64,000 nt of DNA from Rhizobium indicum (GCF_005862305.2 NZ_CP054021.1:1116001-1180000), one strand, 5' to 3'; numbered from the stretch's first letter, positions 1 to 8,468 are shown. Notes: a model not told the origin generated them from the sequence alone. Made by a program: numbers and translations.

Positions 1-816
1 CAACCAGACCAGGCGGTAACCGCCGGACGGCTGCCGGTGATCTGCCTGCCCGGCCTGACCCGCAATACACGGGATTTTCATCCGCTTGCGCTGCTTCTCT
101 CCCGGGACACAACAATGCCTCGCAGGGTGATTGCGCTCGATTCGCGCGGACGGGGAAACTCGGCATGGGATGAGAACAAGGCGAACTACAATCTCGCCAT
201 CGAGGCCGGCGACGTCCTTGCCGCCTGCGAAGCGCTCGGCATCGAGCGGGCGATCTTCGTCGGCACGTCGCGGGGCGGGCTGATCCTGCATCTGATCGCG
301 GCGACACGGCCGGATCTTCTCGAAGCCGTCATCCTCAACGATATCGGGCCTGTGCTCGAGGCGGAGGGGCTGGCGCGGATCCGCGATTACCTCAACTGCG
401 GCAGGAAGCCGGCGGACTGGAACGAGGCGGCTGATATATTGAAGGAAAATCATGGCGCGTCGTTTACCGCGCTTGCAGAGGAAGATTGGCGCGAGATGGC
501 GCTTGCCCTTTATCGCGATATCGGCGGACGGCCGGTCGCCGACTTCGACCCGGCGATCGCGGAGGCACTAAAATCGATCGATTTCAGCCAGCCGCTGCCT
601 GATCTCTGGGGGCAATTCGAAGGCCTGAGCCGGTTGCCGCTCATGCTGATCCGCGGCGAAAATACGTCGCTGCTTTCACTGGAAAGCGCCGGCGAAATGG
701 CGCGGCGGCATTCTGGGATGATCCTTCATACCGCCGAAGGTCAAGGACACGCCCCGCTCCTGCATCTTGGCAATATTCCCACGATAATTCGAGTTTTTCT
801 CGACACCTGCCGATAA
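1..816 (+). CDS. alpha/beta hydrolase, 5'-truncated by window edge
   Basis: The reading frame is open from base 1, so the gene starts upstream; a GTG at 37 is in frame but internal. About 271 residues are visible. The oxyanion region (PGLTRN) and the nucleophile elbow VGTSRGG (Ser of GxSxG) are clear, and the C-terminal GQGHAPLL supplies the catalytic His, so this is a serine hydrolase of the MhpC/lipase-like alpha/beta fold family. The strand that usually carries the acid (RGENSD-type) reads RGENTSLL here, so the expected Asp appears replaced. The substrate cannot be inferred. The stop TAA at 814-816 lies about 50 bases before a strong hairpin that serves the convergent porin gene and may end this transcript too. 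Confidence 0.85.
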   Translation, partial: QPDQAVTAGRLPVICLPGLTRNTRDFHPLALLLSRDTTMPRRVIALDSRGRGNSAWDENKANYNLAIEAGDVLAACEALGIERAIFVGTSRGGLILHLIAATRPDLLEAVILNDIGPVLEAEGLARIRDYLNCGRKPADWNEAADILKENHGASFTALAEEDWREMALALYRDIGGRPVADFDPAIAEALKSIDFSQPLPDLWGQFEGLSRLPLMLIRGENTSLLSLESAGEMARRHSGMILHTAEGQGHAPLLHLGNIPTIIRVFLDTCR

Positions 817-865
817 CCTCGCGAAATTGCTCAACTGACACAATGGGCCATTCGTCCAAATACAA

Positions 866-891
866 AAAGCCCGGCTCGAGAGCCGGGCTTT
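866..891 (-). terminator. rho-independent terminator of the porin gene
   Basis: A perfect 11-bp stem (866-876 with 881-891) has a 4-base loop. Read on the minus strand it is followed by a short T run (revcomp of tacaaaaa). It sits 26 bases past the porin stop. The flanking A and T runs mean it could also stop the plus-strand hydrolase transcript. Confidence 0.85.
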
Positions 892-916
892 CCTGATTGA
901 CCGAAGTCAGATCAGA

Positions 917-1924
917 TTAGAACGCACGCTGCAGGCGGAAGTAGCCAGCCGTGGTGTCGTCATCATCTTCCGGATCGAGGTACTGAACCGAAGCCTTGGC
1001 GTAGAAGTTGTCGACGATCTGGTAATCAACCGTCAGACCAACCTTCCAGGCATCGCCGTCGCTGAAGTCGTCGCCAGCAACGTAGTAGTTGCTGTAGTAC
1101 TGGACGCCAGGAGTGATCTTGAGCTTGTCGGTTGCCTTGATCGCGTATTCGGCAGCGATAGCCCATTCAGCCTTGGTGTAGTAGGAGCTCGGGCCGGTAG
1201 CGTATACGGCAGCGAGGCCGAGCGTACCAGGACCGATGTCAACCGTACCCATTGCACGGACAGCACCGTCTTCGTTGTCGACGTCGTAGCCGGCAGTGAT
1301 CTGGTAGCTGAATGCACCAGCCTTGCCGCCGAGACCAACTGCAACACCAACGTTGTTGGCTTCTTCGTCCGTCTTGTAGAAGCCGTCTTCGAGTTCATCG
1401 ACGCTGATGCCAGCGTAGAAGGCGTCGGTTTCGTACTGATAACGGATGGAGTTATGCAGGGTGACCGGCGAGCCAATGTCGTCGGTTTCGCCGGAGAGGC
1501 CATCGTCCCACCAGCTGTAGAACAGACCAGCGCGGAAGCCGGCGATGTCGAGGTAAGCGGAGTCGAGCTTAGCAGCCTGATCGGTGGCATTGTCAGCATT
1601 GAACTGCATGACGATGACGCCGGTCAGCGGACCATACTCGGTGTCGCTCTTTGCCGTGAACTGAACCTGACCGCGGGTGAATGCATCCCAGTCAGAATCG
1701 CCGCCGACATCTTCGCCAACGTTGACCTGGAAACGGACGTAGCCGTTGATCTTGAGGCAGGTTTCGGTGCCCGGGATGTAGAAATAGCCGGTGCCGTAAG
1801 CGTCGCAGACGCGAACATATTCAACCGGTTCCGGCTCGGCAGCAACGATAGCGTCAGCAGCCTGAGCACCGGAAACTACTGCGAGAGCAGCAGCGGAGCC
1901 GAGAAGAAGGCTCTTGATGTTCAT
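917..1924 (-). CDS. outer-membrane porin, RopA/Omp2b family
   Basis: 335 residues. It begins with a clear signal peptide (MNIKSLLLGSAAALAVVSG, cleavage after AQA). The mature part has the alphaproteobacterial porin start (PVEYVRVCDAYGTGYFYIPGTE, then CLKINGYVRF), alternating beta strands rich in Tyr and acidic residues, and a C-terminal Phe typical of BAM substrates. The family (Porin_2: RopA, Omp2a/b) forms trimeric 16-strand diffusion channels. The start is fixed by GGAGGT seven bases before ATG at 1924; a longer in-frame extension to 2065 lacks signal-peptide logic. Low codon variety (GCA/GTT/CGT-rich stretches) fits a very highly expressed gene. A terminator follows directly. Confidence 0.93.
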   Translation of the reverse strand: MNIKSLLLGSAAALAVVSGAQAADAIVAAEPEPVEYVRVCDAYGTGYFYIPGTETCLKINGYVRFQVNVGEDVGGDSDWDAFTRGQVQFTAKSDTEYGPLTGVIVMQFNADNATDQAAKLDSAYLDIAGFRAGLFYSWWDDGLSGETDDIGSPVTLHNSIRYQYETDAFYAGISVDELEDGFYKTDEEANNVGVAVGLGGKAGAFSYQITAGYDVDNEDGAVRAMGTVDIGPGTLGLAAVYATGPSSYYTKAEWAIAAEYAIKATDKLKITPGVQYYSNYYVAGDDFSDGDAWKVGLTVDYQIVDNFYAKASVQYLDPEDDDDTTAGYFRLQRAF

Positions 1925-2369
1925 AAATGACCTCCAATTCAAAGTTTCGATCGGGTTTGGGATCTTTCGCTGAGCAGCGTTCCCTGCCCCATCCCCGTGT
2001 TTCAAGAAGTGGACGATCAGTCGCCCTTGCTTCCGACGCTGAAAATACAAGACGGAAGCCGTCACGCAATCACCAACTTACTCGGATGGGTGATTTGAGG
2101 GAGCCTTCCCGACATTCTGTTGCTGAAAGGACACAAGTCGGGCAACCGGCCTCGATTTCCTTTATGCTTTGTTAAGAAAACCCTGATTTTGCGGAGGCTT
2201 AGGTCAGACCAGCAAAGGATTGGACATGCGCTTTGCGACACATTCGTGACACTTTTTCGACAAAATGCGGCTCTTGCGGGGGATTCATGGGAAGCGTAAC
2301 CCGACGTGCACCGATCCGCTTTCGCCCCTGCTGGTGGCTGGAGCGCGGGAGGTGATTCCCGCGGGCGAT
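1925..2369. promoter_or_regulatory. long gap upstream of porin; promoter and leader region
   Basis: There is no convincing protein gene between the porin start and tRNA-Ser. The long minus-strand frame through here also runs across the tRNA and is spurious. The part next to the porin must hold its promoter and 5' leader; I cannot place a -35/-10 pair with confidence. The part near 2230-2400 reads better as a plus-strand small RNA (see 2250-2397). Confidence 0.4.
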
Positions 2370-2397
2370 TCTCTCGCTTGAGGCAGAGAGATTTTTT
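2250..2397 (+). ncRNA. candidate small RNA with intrinsic terminator
   Basis: On the plus strand a perfect 7-bp hairpin (CGCGGGA 2344-2350 with TCCCGCG 2357-2363) is followed by a second hairpin (2370-2391, six pairs plus two across a bulge) and then six T residues (2392-2397). No plus-strand gene precedes this terminator, because the porin and tRNA-Ser are both on the minus strand. A short untranslated RNA ending here is the simplest reading. The 5' end is a guess. Confidence 0.4.
2370..2397 (+). terminator. intrinsic terminator, plus strand, without an obvious gene
   Basis: Stem TCTCTC/GAGAGA (2370-2375 with 2386-2391), extended by GC/GC across a bulged A, and followed by TTTTTT. The minus strand lacks a T run after the same hairpin, so the direction is plus. 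Confidence 0.6.
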
Positions 2398-2476
2398 CGT
2401 CGCGCGGCCTAGCCAACTAAGCGAACATGATTCCCGGCCAGAAACTAACGATCGATGCGCGCTTAAGAAATCGGGA

Positions 2477-2567
2477 TGGCGGAGAAGATGGGATTCGAAC
2501 CCACGATACGCTTTTGACGTATACTCCCTTAGCAGGGGAGCGCCTTCGACCACTCGGCCACCTCTCC
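2477..2567 (-). tRNA. tRNA-Ser (anticodon GCT)
   Basis: Read on the minus strand, the 7-bp acceptor stem GGAGAGG/CTTCTCC (one G-T pair), D-arm GGCCGAGTGG, anticodon arm CTCCCCTGCTAAGGGAG with anticodon GCT, a long variable arm, TTCGAATCC in the T loop and an encoded CCA (2477-2479) are all present. The long variable arm and GCT anticodon identify serine (AGC/AGT codons). Confidence 0.97.
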
Positions 2568-2736
2568 GGTGCGGCCTAACTATGGTGACCGGTCTGTGAA
2601 TGCAAGGGTTTTTTGAGTTTTTACCAGAAGAAATGCAGCGAGCTGCAATTCGGCCGGTTGCGCCAACAAACCGCATTTCCTGGCAAAATCCGCGGAATTT
2701 GATCGCGCTTCGTTCTCTTCGATGAAGAAGCCAAGC

Positions 2737-3954
2737 TCAGCTGAGCAGGCTCTTGAGGTCAGCAGAGGGGTCGGCGAGAATCGATTTGTCGGGATTGGTC
2801 CCGGATTCCAGCAGTTTTTTGCCGGTCACATAGGCTTTCGCGTCGTTGATCGCATCGACGGCGATCAGCCGGCCTTCCCTGAAGTACCAGACCGAATGGG
2901 CGCCTTCGCGGGCGCCGGGGCGCAGCAGCGTCTCGTCATAACCAAGATTGAAGCCGGCGATCTGCAGCTTGACGTCATACTGGTCGGACCAGAACCACGG
3001 CTTCGGATCATAGGGCTCGCTGCCGCCGGCGATGACGGCTGCCGCCGCTTCGGCCTGGTCGACGGCGTTCTGCACCGATTCGAGCCTGATGCGGCCGCCC
3101 TGCCAGGGAAGTGCGGCGCAATCGCCAGCCGCAAAGATTGCCGGATCGGAGGTGCGGGCGAATTCGTCGACGACAATGCCGTTGGCGACTTCGAGGTCGG
3201 CTTCCTTGGCAAGCTGATCGTTCGGGGCAACGCCGATACCGACGACGGCGAAATCGATGTCGATGACCGATCCGTCGGAAAGTGCGGCGCCGGTGACGCG
3301 GCCATCCTTGCCGATCAGATGCTTGAGCCCTGTCTTCTCGCGGATCACCACGTCATGGGCCTCGTGGATCACGCGCATGATGTCGGCGGTCTCCTTCGCC
3401 GCGACGCGCTGCAGGATGCGGTCGGCCATCTCGATGACGGTGACTTCCAGGCCGCGATGGCGGGCAACGGCCGCCGCCTCGAGACCGATATAACCGCCAC
3501 CGATGATGAGGACGCGGCGACCGGGGCGCATCTCGTCAGCGAGCAGATCGGCATCGCGCTTGTCGCGGGCGACATAGACGCCTTCGAGATCGCCGCCGAT
3601 TGCGGCCGGCAGCCGGCGCGGCGTCGAGCCGGTGGCGAGCGCCAGCGTGCCGTAATCAAGAACGGAGCCGTCCTGCAATAGAACCTGCTTGCTGTCCGGC
3701 TTGATCTGCTCGGCCCAGGTCGAAAGGCGAAGGTCGACGTCATTGTCCGCATACCAGTGCTCGGCACGGAACAGCAGGCGGTCGAAAGCCATTTCGCCGA
3801 GCAGGTATTTCTTTGAGAGCGGCGGGCGCTGATAGGGGGCGACGTCTTCCGCGCCGATGAGGGTGATCGGGCGCGTATCCTTCAACGCACGCAGCTTGGC
3901 CGCCAATGCGAAACCGGCCTGTCCCGCGCCGATGATCACCAGTCTATCCGTCAC
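2737..3954 (-). CDS. FAD-dependent NAD(P)H oxidoreductase (ferredoxin reductase type)
   Basis: 405 residues from a GTG start at 3954, chosen because AGGAG lies seven bases upstream; an 11-codon extension has no ribosome site. An N-terminal FAD Rossmann motif (IIGAGQAGFALAAKLR), a second nucleotide-binding motif near residue 150 (LIIGGGYIGLEAAAVAR) and the late FAD motif (FAAGDCAALP) define the rhodocoxin/putidaredoxin reductase family, which passes electrons from NAD(P)H to a small ferredoxin or Rieske protein. No ferredoxin, P450 or dioxygenase gene is adjacent, so the partner is unknown. It stands alone between tRNA-Ser and the inositol genes. Confidence 0.88.
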   Translation of the reverse strand: MTDRLVIIGAGQAGFALAAKLRALKDTRPITLIGAEDVAPYQRPPLSKKYLLGEMAFDRLLFRAEHWYADNDVDLRLSTWAEQIKPDSKQVLLQDGSVLDYGTLALATGSTPRRLPAAIGGDLEGVYVARDKRDADLLADEMRPGRRVLIIGGGYIGLEAAAVARHRGLEVTVIEMADRILQRVAAKETADIMRVIHEAHDVVIREKTGLKHLIGKDGRVTGAALSDGSVIDIDFAVVGIGVAPNDQLAKEADLEVANGIVVDEFARTSDPAIFAAGDCAALPWQGGRIRLESVQNAVDQAEAAAAVIAGGSEPYDPKPWFWSDQYDVKLQIAGFNLGYDETLLRPGAREGAHSVWYFREGRLIAVDAINDAKAYVTGKKLLESGTNPDKSILADPSADLKSLLS

Positions 3955-4041
3955 GATCTCACTCCTGAAGCTGCGCCCGACAACCACGCCAAGGCCTATT
4001 CCCTACCCCACGCCCCGTCAACGGAAAGCGGCCTCTTACAT

Positions 4042-5157
4042 TCAGCCGATCTCGATCCAGCGGCGCTCGTGGAAGGACTGTGCCATGGCATGCACCGACT
4101 TCTCTATCCTGAGACCGTCTTCGAATGTCACGATCGACGACGGCTCGCCTGATATTGCCCGGATCAGCTCACGGCATTCGATGATCTTCAGATCGTTGAA
4201 GCCGAGGCCGTGGCCTGGTGCCGGGATAAACCGATCATAAGGCTGATGGGCGGGTGCCGCCAGTATCTTGCGGAAGCCCTGCTCGGAGCCACGACCCTCG
4301 CACTGATAGAGTTCGAATTCGTTCATCCGCTCCTGGTCGTAGACGATCGAGCCTGTCGAGCCATAAATCTGCAGCGCAATGCGGCCCTTGCGACCCCAGG
4401 CGGCGCGATTCGCCATCAGCACGGCGGAGATACCGCCGCCAAGCCGCATCAGCACGTTGGCGCCATCGTGGTTTTCGACGGCACGGCGACCGCCCTCGCT
4501 CAGCGGGCGGTCGGCATAGGGTTTGACCATATCCGTTATGACGGCCTCGACATGGCCGAAGAGATACCAGAGCAGTGACAGCGGATGCACGGCGAAATCG
4601 TCGAGTGCGCCGTAGCCGGCGGAAAGCTCGCTCTTCCAATAAAAGAAGACATCGGGATCGGCCATGAAATCCTCGTCCATCTCAACGCGGATGTGGTTGA
4701 CCGTGCCGATGGCGCCCTCGCCAATCAGCGTCCTGATATGCCGCATGACGGGATTCTGGATGTAATTATAGCCAAGGGCGGCAACCCTGCCTGATTTCTT
4801 CGCCGTTTCCAGCATGCGCTCGGCATCGGCATAGGCCGGCGCCATCGGCTTTTCGCACCAGACATGTTTGCCGGCCGCAAGGGCTGCAATCGCCATCTCG
4901 GCGTGGAACTGATTGGGCGTGGTGACGGAGACGACGTCGACCGCGGGGTCGGCAATCAGCGCCCGCCAGTCGGCCGTCGCCTTCTCGAAACCGAATTCAC
5001 CGGCACGAGCCTCGGCAAGCCCGGCATTGGCTTCGGCCAGATGCACGAGACGCGGACGCTCGACATCGCCGAACACCGTCTTCACCGCATTCCACGCCAA
5101 TGCATGGCACTTGCCCATATAACCGGTGCCGATCAAACCGATGCCGAGTGGCTTCAT
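4042..5157 (-). CDS. Gfo/Idh/MocA-family dehydrogenase next to iolR
   Basis: 371 residues. The N-terminal NAD(P) Rossmann motif is GLIGTGYMGKCHALAW, followed by the family signature EKPMAP near residue 98 and the C-terminal alpha/beta substrate domain. GGAGGA precedes the ATG at 5157. The family oxidises cyclitols and sugars. Its position beside the inositol operon suggests an inositol-isomer or ketoinositol dehydrogenase. In Sinorhizobium meliloti a gene of this kind, iolY, is reported as first in an iolYRCDEB operon; here the gene is divergent from iolR instead. Orthology to IolY is an inference, so I give no symbol. A weak IolR-like box lies in the shared promoter region at 5191. Confidence 0.85.
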   Translation of the reverse strand: MKPLGIGLIGTGYMGKCHALAWNAVKTVFGDVERPRLVHLAEANAGLAEARAGEFGFEKATADWRALIADPAVDVVSVTTPNQFHAEMAIAALAAGKHVWCEKPMAPAYADAERMLETAKKSGRVAALGYNYIQNPVMRHIRTLIGEGAIGTVNHIRVEMDEDFMADPDVFFYWKSELSAGYGALDDFAVHPLSLLWYLFGHVEAVITDMVKPYADRPLSEGGRRAVENHDGANVLMRLGGGISAVLMANRAAWGRKGRIALQIYGSTGSIVYDQERMNEFELYQCEGRGSEQGFRKILAAPAHQPYDRFIPAPGHGLGFNDLKIIECRELIRAISGEPSSIVTFEDGLRIEKSVHAMAQSFHERRWIEIG

Positions 5158-5190
5158 TTCCGTCTCCTCCAGAGCTGCGCGCGGATTTTT

Positions 5191-5204
5191 GGAATATTTG
5201 GATC
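5191..5204. promoter_or_regulatory. weak IolR-like box in divergent promoter
   Basis: GGAA-TATTTG-GATC shares the ten bases GGAATATTTG with the better box at 5333 but matches only two positions of the TTCC half. It lies 34 bases upstream of the dehydrogenase start. Confidence 0.3.
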
Positions 5205-5332
5205 ATTTTGACAAGGGACCTAGTCGCAGGCATTTCTGCATATTTCCCGAAGATACTGTTCAAAAGCCTTCAATTACAGTGGATTAAAAACAATTAGCGG
5301 TGTCGTTTGAAATCGTTTATGTTCGACAATAT

Positions 5333-5346
5333 GGAATATTTGTTTC
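5333..5346. promoter_or_regulatory. IolR-like operator upstream of iolR
   Basis: GGAA-TATTTG-TTTC matches the S. meliloti IolR consensus GGAA-N6-TTCC at all but one base and ends 18 bases before the iolR ATG, a place where binding would repress iolR itself. Confidence 0.55.
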
Positions 5347-5364
5347 ATCTCGTGAGCCACAAGC

Positions 5365-6240
5365 ATGGATAACGATCCCCAGAGGCACGCGCGTGTGCCG
5401 CGCGATTTCGAAAGCCTGCGCAGCACCATCATCGAGCGCAAGGCGAGCATGCCGAAGCGGCTGGCGCAGGTCGCCGCCTTCGCGCTCGGCAATCCCGACG
5501 AGATCGCCTTCGGAACGACGGCGAGCATCGCGGCCGCCTCCGATGTCCAGCCGTCGACGCTGGTGCGCCTGGCGCATCATCTGGGTTACGGAGGCTTTTC
5601 CGACCTGCAGAGCATCTTTCGCGAAAGGTTGCGCGACAGGACGCTGAGCTATGAAGAGCGGCTGGTCACGCTGGAGCAATCCAGCGGCGACGATGAGGAC
5701 GCCAATCTGCTCTCCGGCTTCATTGCCGCGGCAAGTCAATCGGTCAACCGGCTGGCGGCGACGGTACAGAGCGATACTTTCACCAAAGCTGTGAATATCC
5801 TTGCCAGCGCCGAGACGATCTATCTGATCGCCAAACGGCGCTCCTACCCTTTGACGGCGCACATGACCTACGCTTTTTCCAAGCTCAATATCCGCCACCA
5901 GATCGTCGCCTCGCCGAACGGCGTCGACCCTGAAATGGTGCAGTTCGCATCACCGAAGGATGCAGCGATCGCGGCGAGCTTCTCGCCCTATGCGGCCGAC
6001 AGCCTCAGCCAGAGCCAGGAGCTTGCCGACCGCGGCGTCCCCGTCATCGCGATCACCGATTCGGCTTTCTCGCCGCTGGCCGCCTGCGCCACGCACTGGT
6101 TCGAGGTGGCGGAGGCCGATTTCGCCGGCTTCCGCTCGCTTTCTGCCTCGATGGCGCTCACCATGGCACTGCCGGTTGCAATCGCCGAACGGCGGCGCAA
6201 GGATCAGCAGTCAAAAGCTGCAAAAGGCAAAATGGAATAA
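5365..6240 (+). CDS. iolR: RpiR-family repressor of inositol catabolism
   Basis: 291 residues. The N-terminal HTH_6 domain (about 15-90) contains the RpiR recognition region (TTASIAAASDVQPSTLVRLAHHLGYGGFSDLQ). It is followed by a SIS phosphosugar-binding domain (about 125-260). RpiR proteins sense sugar phosphates; in S. meliloti IolR responds to the pathway product 2-keto-5-deoxygluconate 6-phosphate. The gene heads iolCDEB and is flanked by IolR-type boxes, so autoregulation and control of iolC are likely. The ATG at 5365 has no strong ribosome site, but the next Met (5449) would cut into the HTH domain. Its stop codon lies inside the iolC operator. Confidence 0.9.
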   Translation: MDNDPQRHARVPRDFESLRSTIIERKASMPKRLAQVAAFALGNPDEIAFGTTASIAAASDVQPSTLVRLAHHLGYGGFSDLQSIFRERLRDRTLSYEERLVTLEQSSGDDEDANLLSGFIAAASQSVNRLAATVQSDTFTKAVNILASAETIYLIAKRRSYPLTAHMTYAFSKLNIRHQIVASPNGVDPEMVQFASPKDAAIAASFSPYAADSLSQSQELADRGVPVIAITDSAFSPLAACATHWFEVAEADFAGFRSLSASMALTMALPVAIAERRRKDQQSKAAKGKME

Positions 6241-6247
6241 ACATTCC
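6234..6247. promoter_or_regulatory. perfect IolR operator, overlapping the iolR stop codon
   Basis: GGAA-TAAACA-TTCC is an exact match to the published S. meliloti IolR consensus. The TAA of iolR (6238-6240) forms part of the spacer. A TTGACA at 6251-6256 follows directly, so the box sits just upstream of a plausible iolC promoter. Confidence 0.75.
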
Positions 6248-6250
6248 GAA

Positions 6251-6279
6251 TTGACAAAATATCGGAACCGATGTTTCAT
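6251..6279 (+). promoter_or_regulatory. candidate iolC promoter
   Basis: TTGACA (6251-6256), a 17-base spacer and TTTCAT (6274-6279). The -10 hexamer overlaps the second IolR-like box, which would suit repression. The -10 match is poor, so the exact position is tentative. Confidence 0.4.
6264..6277. promoter_or_regulatory. second IolR-like box in iolC promoter
   Basis: GGAA-CCGATG-TTTC has one mismatch to the consensus. It is 30 bases from the perfect box, close to three helical turns, so two repressor dimers could bind the same face. The flanking TTTCAT is shared with the box at 5333. Confidence 0.55.
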
Positions 6280-6332
6280 TATTGAAAATTCGCAGGCACT
6301 GGAAGCCGCGCAAAATCTAGCGGGAGGACATC

Positions 6333-8267
6333 ATGGTACAATCGAATCCGGGTTCACAGCCGGAGCCGGCGCTTGATGTGATCACCATCGGCCGTTCCTC
6401 GGTCGATCTTTACGGCCAGCAGATCGGTTCGCGGCTGGAGGATATCGGCTCCTTCGCCAAGTCCGTCGGTGGCTGCCCGGCCAATATCGCCATCGGCACG
6501 GCGCGGCTCGGCCTCAAATCCGGCCTCATCACTCGCGTCGGCGACGAGCAGATGGGACGCTTCATCCGCGAGCAGTCGGCGCGCGAAGGTGTCGCGACAG
6601 ACGGCATCGTCACCGACAAGGAGCGGCTGACGGCGCTGGTGCTGCTGGCGGTCGAGGCCGAGGGTGTGTCGCCGATGATCTTCTATCGGTCGGACTGCGC
6701 CGACATGGCGCTCGATGAAGGCGATATCGACGAGGATTTCATCAGATCGTCGCGCGCCGTTCTCGTTTCCGGCACACATTTCTCACGGCCGAATACCGAA
6801 GCCGCGCAACGCAAGGCTATCCGCATCGCCAAGGCGAACGGCCGCAAGGTGATCTTCGATATCGATTACCGGCCGAACCTCTGGGGCCTTGCCGGCCATG
6901 CGGAAGGCTTCGAGCGCTATGTGAAATCCGACCGGGTCTCCTCGAAGATGAAGGAGACGCTGCCCGACTGCGATCTCATCGTCGGCACCGAAGAAGAAAT
7001 CCTGATCGCTTCCGGCGCCGACGACGTGCTCGGCGCGCTGAAGGAGATCCGCCGCCTGTCACCGGCGACGATCGTCTTGAAGCGCGGCGCCATGGGCTGC
7101 ATCGTCTATGACGGGCCGATCGCCGACGATCTCGAAGCCGGCATCATCGGCCAGGGTTTCCCGATCGAAGTCTTCAACGTGCTCGGCGCCGGCGATGCCT
7201 TCATGTCCGGCTTCCTGCGCGGTTTCCTGCGCGACGAGCCGCTGAAGACCTGCGCCACCTGGGCCAATGCCTGCGGCGCCTTCGCCGTCTCCCGCCTGCT
7301 CTGCTCGCCGGAATATCCGACCTGGGCGGAACTCGACCTCTTCCTGACGACCGGCAGCAAACACCGGGCGCTGCGCAAGGACGAGGCGCTCAACCATATC
7401 CACTGGGCATCGACCCGGCGCGGCGAAATCCCGCTTTTGATGGCGCTGGCGATCGACCACCGTTCGCAACTCGTCAGCGTCGCCGATGAGCTCGGCGTCG
7501 GCCATGAGAAGATTGTCGCCTTCAAGCGGCTGGCGGTGGCGGCAGCGGCGCGGGTTTCGAACGGCCGCGACGGCTACGGCATGCTGATCGACGAACGCTT
7601 CGGCCGCGACGCTTTCTTCGATGCGGCGACAAAGAATTTCTCCTGGATCGGCCGGCCGGTGGAATTGCCGGGCTCGAAGCCGCTGCGCTTCGAATTCAGC
7701 CAGGATATCGGCTCGCAGCTTGTGGAATGGCCGCTCGGACATTGCATCAAATGCCTGTGCTTCTATCATCCTGATGATCCGGCTGAATTGAAGACGGAGC
7801 AGCAGGAGAAGCTGCGGACGCTGTTCGAGGCCGCCCGCAAGGTCGGCCGCGAGCTGCTGGTGGAGATCATCGCCGGCAAGAACGGGCCGCTGACCGACAA
7901 TACGATCGCGACAGCGCTGGAGGAGCTCTATGCGCTCGGCATCAAGCCGGACTGGTGGAAGCTGGAGCCGCAAGCATCCCGTGAAGCCTGGAAGAAGATC
8001 GATGCAGTGATCGCCAAAAATGATCCATGGTGCCGCGGTATCGTGCTCCTGGGGCTCGAGGCGCCTGCCGACGAGCTGATTTCCTGCTTCGAGGCGACGC
8101 TGGCAGCTCCCTCCGTGAAGGGTTTCGCCGTCGGCCGGACGATCTTTGCCGATCCGGCGCGCGCCTGGCTTTCAGGCGAAATGAACGACGAGGAAGCGAT
8201 CGCCGACATGGCCGGCCGCTTCCGGCAACTGACAGAGGCGTGGCTGAAGACGCGCGGACATCCGTAG
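6333..8267 (+). CDS. iolC: 5-dehydro-2-deoxygluconokinase fused to DUF2090
   Basis: 644 residues. Residues 10-330 are a PfkB/ribokinase fold: the N-terminal glycine-rich GGCPANIAIGTARLG and the catalytic GAGDAFMSGFLRGFLR (Asp near 288). Residues about 340-640 are a DUF2090 (KDGP-aldolase-like) domain, the usual long form in rhizobia. The kinase step makes 2-keto-5-deoxygluconate 6-phosphate, both substrate of the downstream aldolase and likely inducer of the operon. The start has GGGAGGA eight bases upstream. An IolR operator and promoter precede it, so it can be transcribed apart from iolR. A large inverted repeat follows before iolD. Confidence 0.94.
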   Translation: MVQSNPGSQPEPALDVITIGRSSVDLYGQQIGSRLEDIGSFAKSVGGCPANIAIGTARLGLKSGLITRVGDEQMGRFIREQSAREGVATDGIVTDKERLTALVLLAVEAEGVSPMIFYRSDCADMALDEGDIDEDFIRSSRAVLVSGTHFSRPNTEAAQRKAIRIAKANGRKVIFDIDYRPNLWGLAGHAEGFERYVKSDRVSSKMKETLPDCDLIVGTEEEILIASGADDVLGALKEIRRLSPATIVLKRGAMGCIVYDGPIADDLEAGIIGQGFPIEVFNVLGAGDAFMSGFLRGFLRDEPLKTCATWANACGAFAVSRLLCSPEYPTWAELDLFLTTGSKHRALRKDEALNHIHWASTRRGEIPLLMALAIDHRSQLVSVADELGVGHEKIVAFKRLAVAAAARVSNGRDGYGMLIDERFGRDAFFDAATKNFSWIGRPVELPGSKPLRFEFSQDIGSQLVEWPLGHCIKCLCFYHPDDPAELKTEQQEKLRTLFEAARKVGRELLVEIIAGKNGPLTDNTIATALEELYALGIKPDWWKLEPQASREAWKKIDAVIAKNDPWCRGIVLLGLEAPADELISCFEATLAAPSVKGFAVGRTIFADPARAWLSGEMNDEEAIADMAGRFRQLTEAWLKTRGHP

Positions 8268-8280
8268 ACTTAGAATTAAG

Positions 8281-8435
8281 CCCCCTCCCCAACCCCTCCC
8301 CACAAGGGGAAGGGACTTACCCGGAGCACCGCCTCACGCCATCAGCAAGCTTCTTTTTGGAGGAGACGTTGCGGCGAGAATGTAGAGAGCCCGGCAGGTT
8401 AGCCTTCCCCCTTGTGGGGAGGGGTTGGGGAGGGG
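8281..8435. repeat. inverted-repeat intergenic element (RIME-like) between iolC and iolD
   Basis: Arms of about 32-33 bases (8282-8313 and 8403-8435) are reverse complements with a single-base indel; they are rich in CCCCTCCCC/GGGGAGGGG and enclose about 90 bases. Such palindromic mosaic elements are a known feature of Rhizobium intergenic DNA. The element fills most of the 201-base gap inside an operon, so it would be transcribed as a large stem-loop. Confidence 0.8.
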
Positions 8436-8468
8436 AAAACGCGAAAAGAAAGATTGCGGGAGGACCCG

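Noticed and set aside
2062..2676. 204-codon frame on the minus strand
   Set aside because: It runs straight through tRNA-Ser and the candidate small RNA, and its composition is not protein-like.
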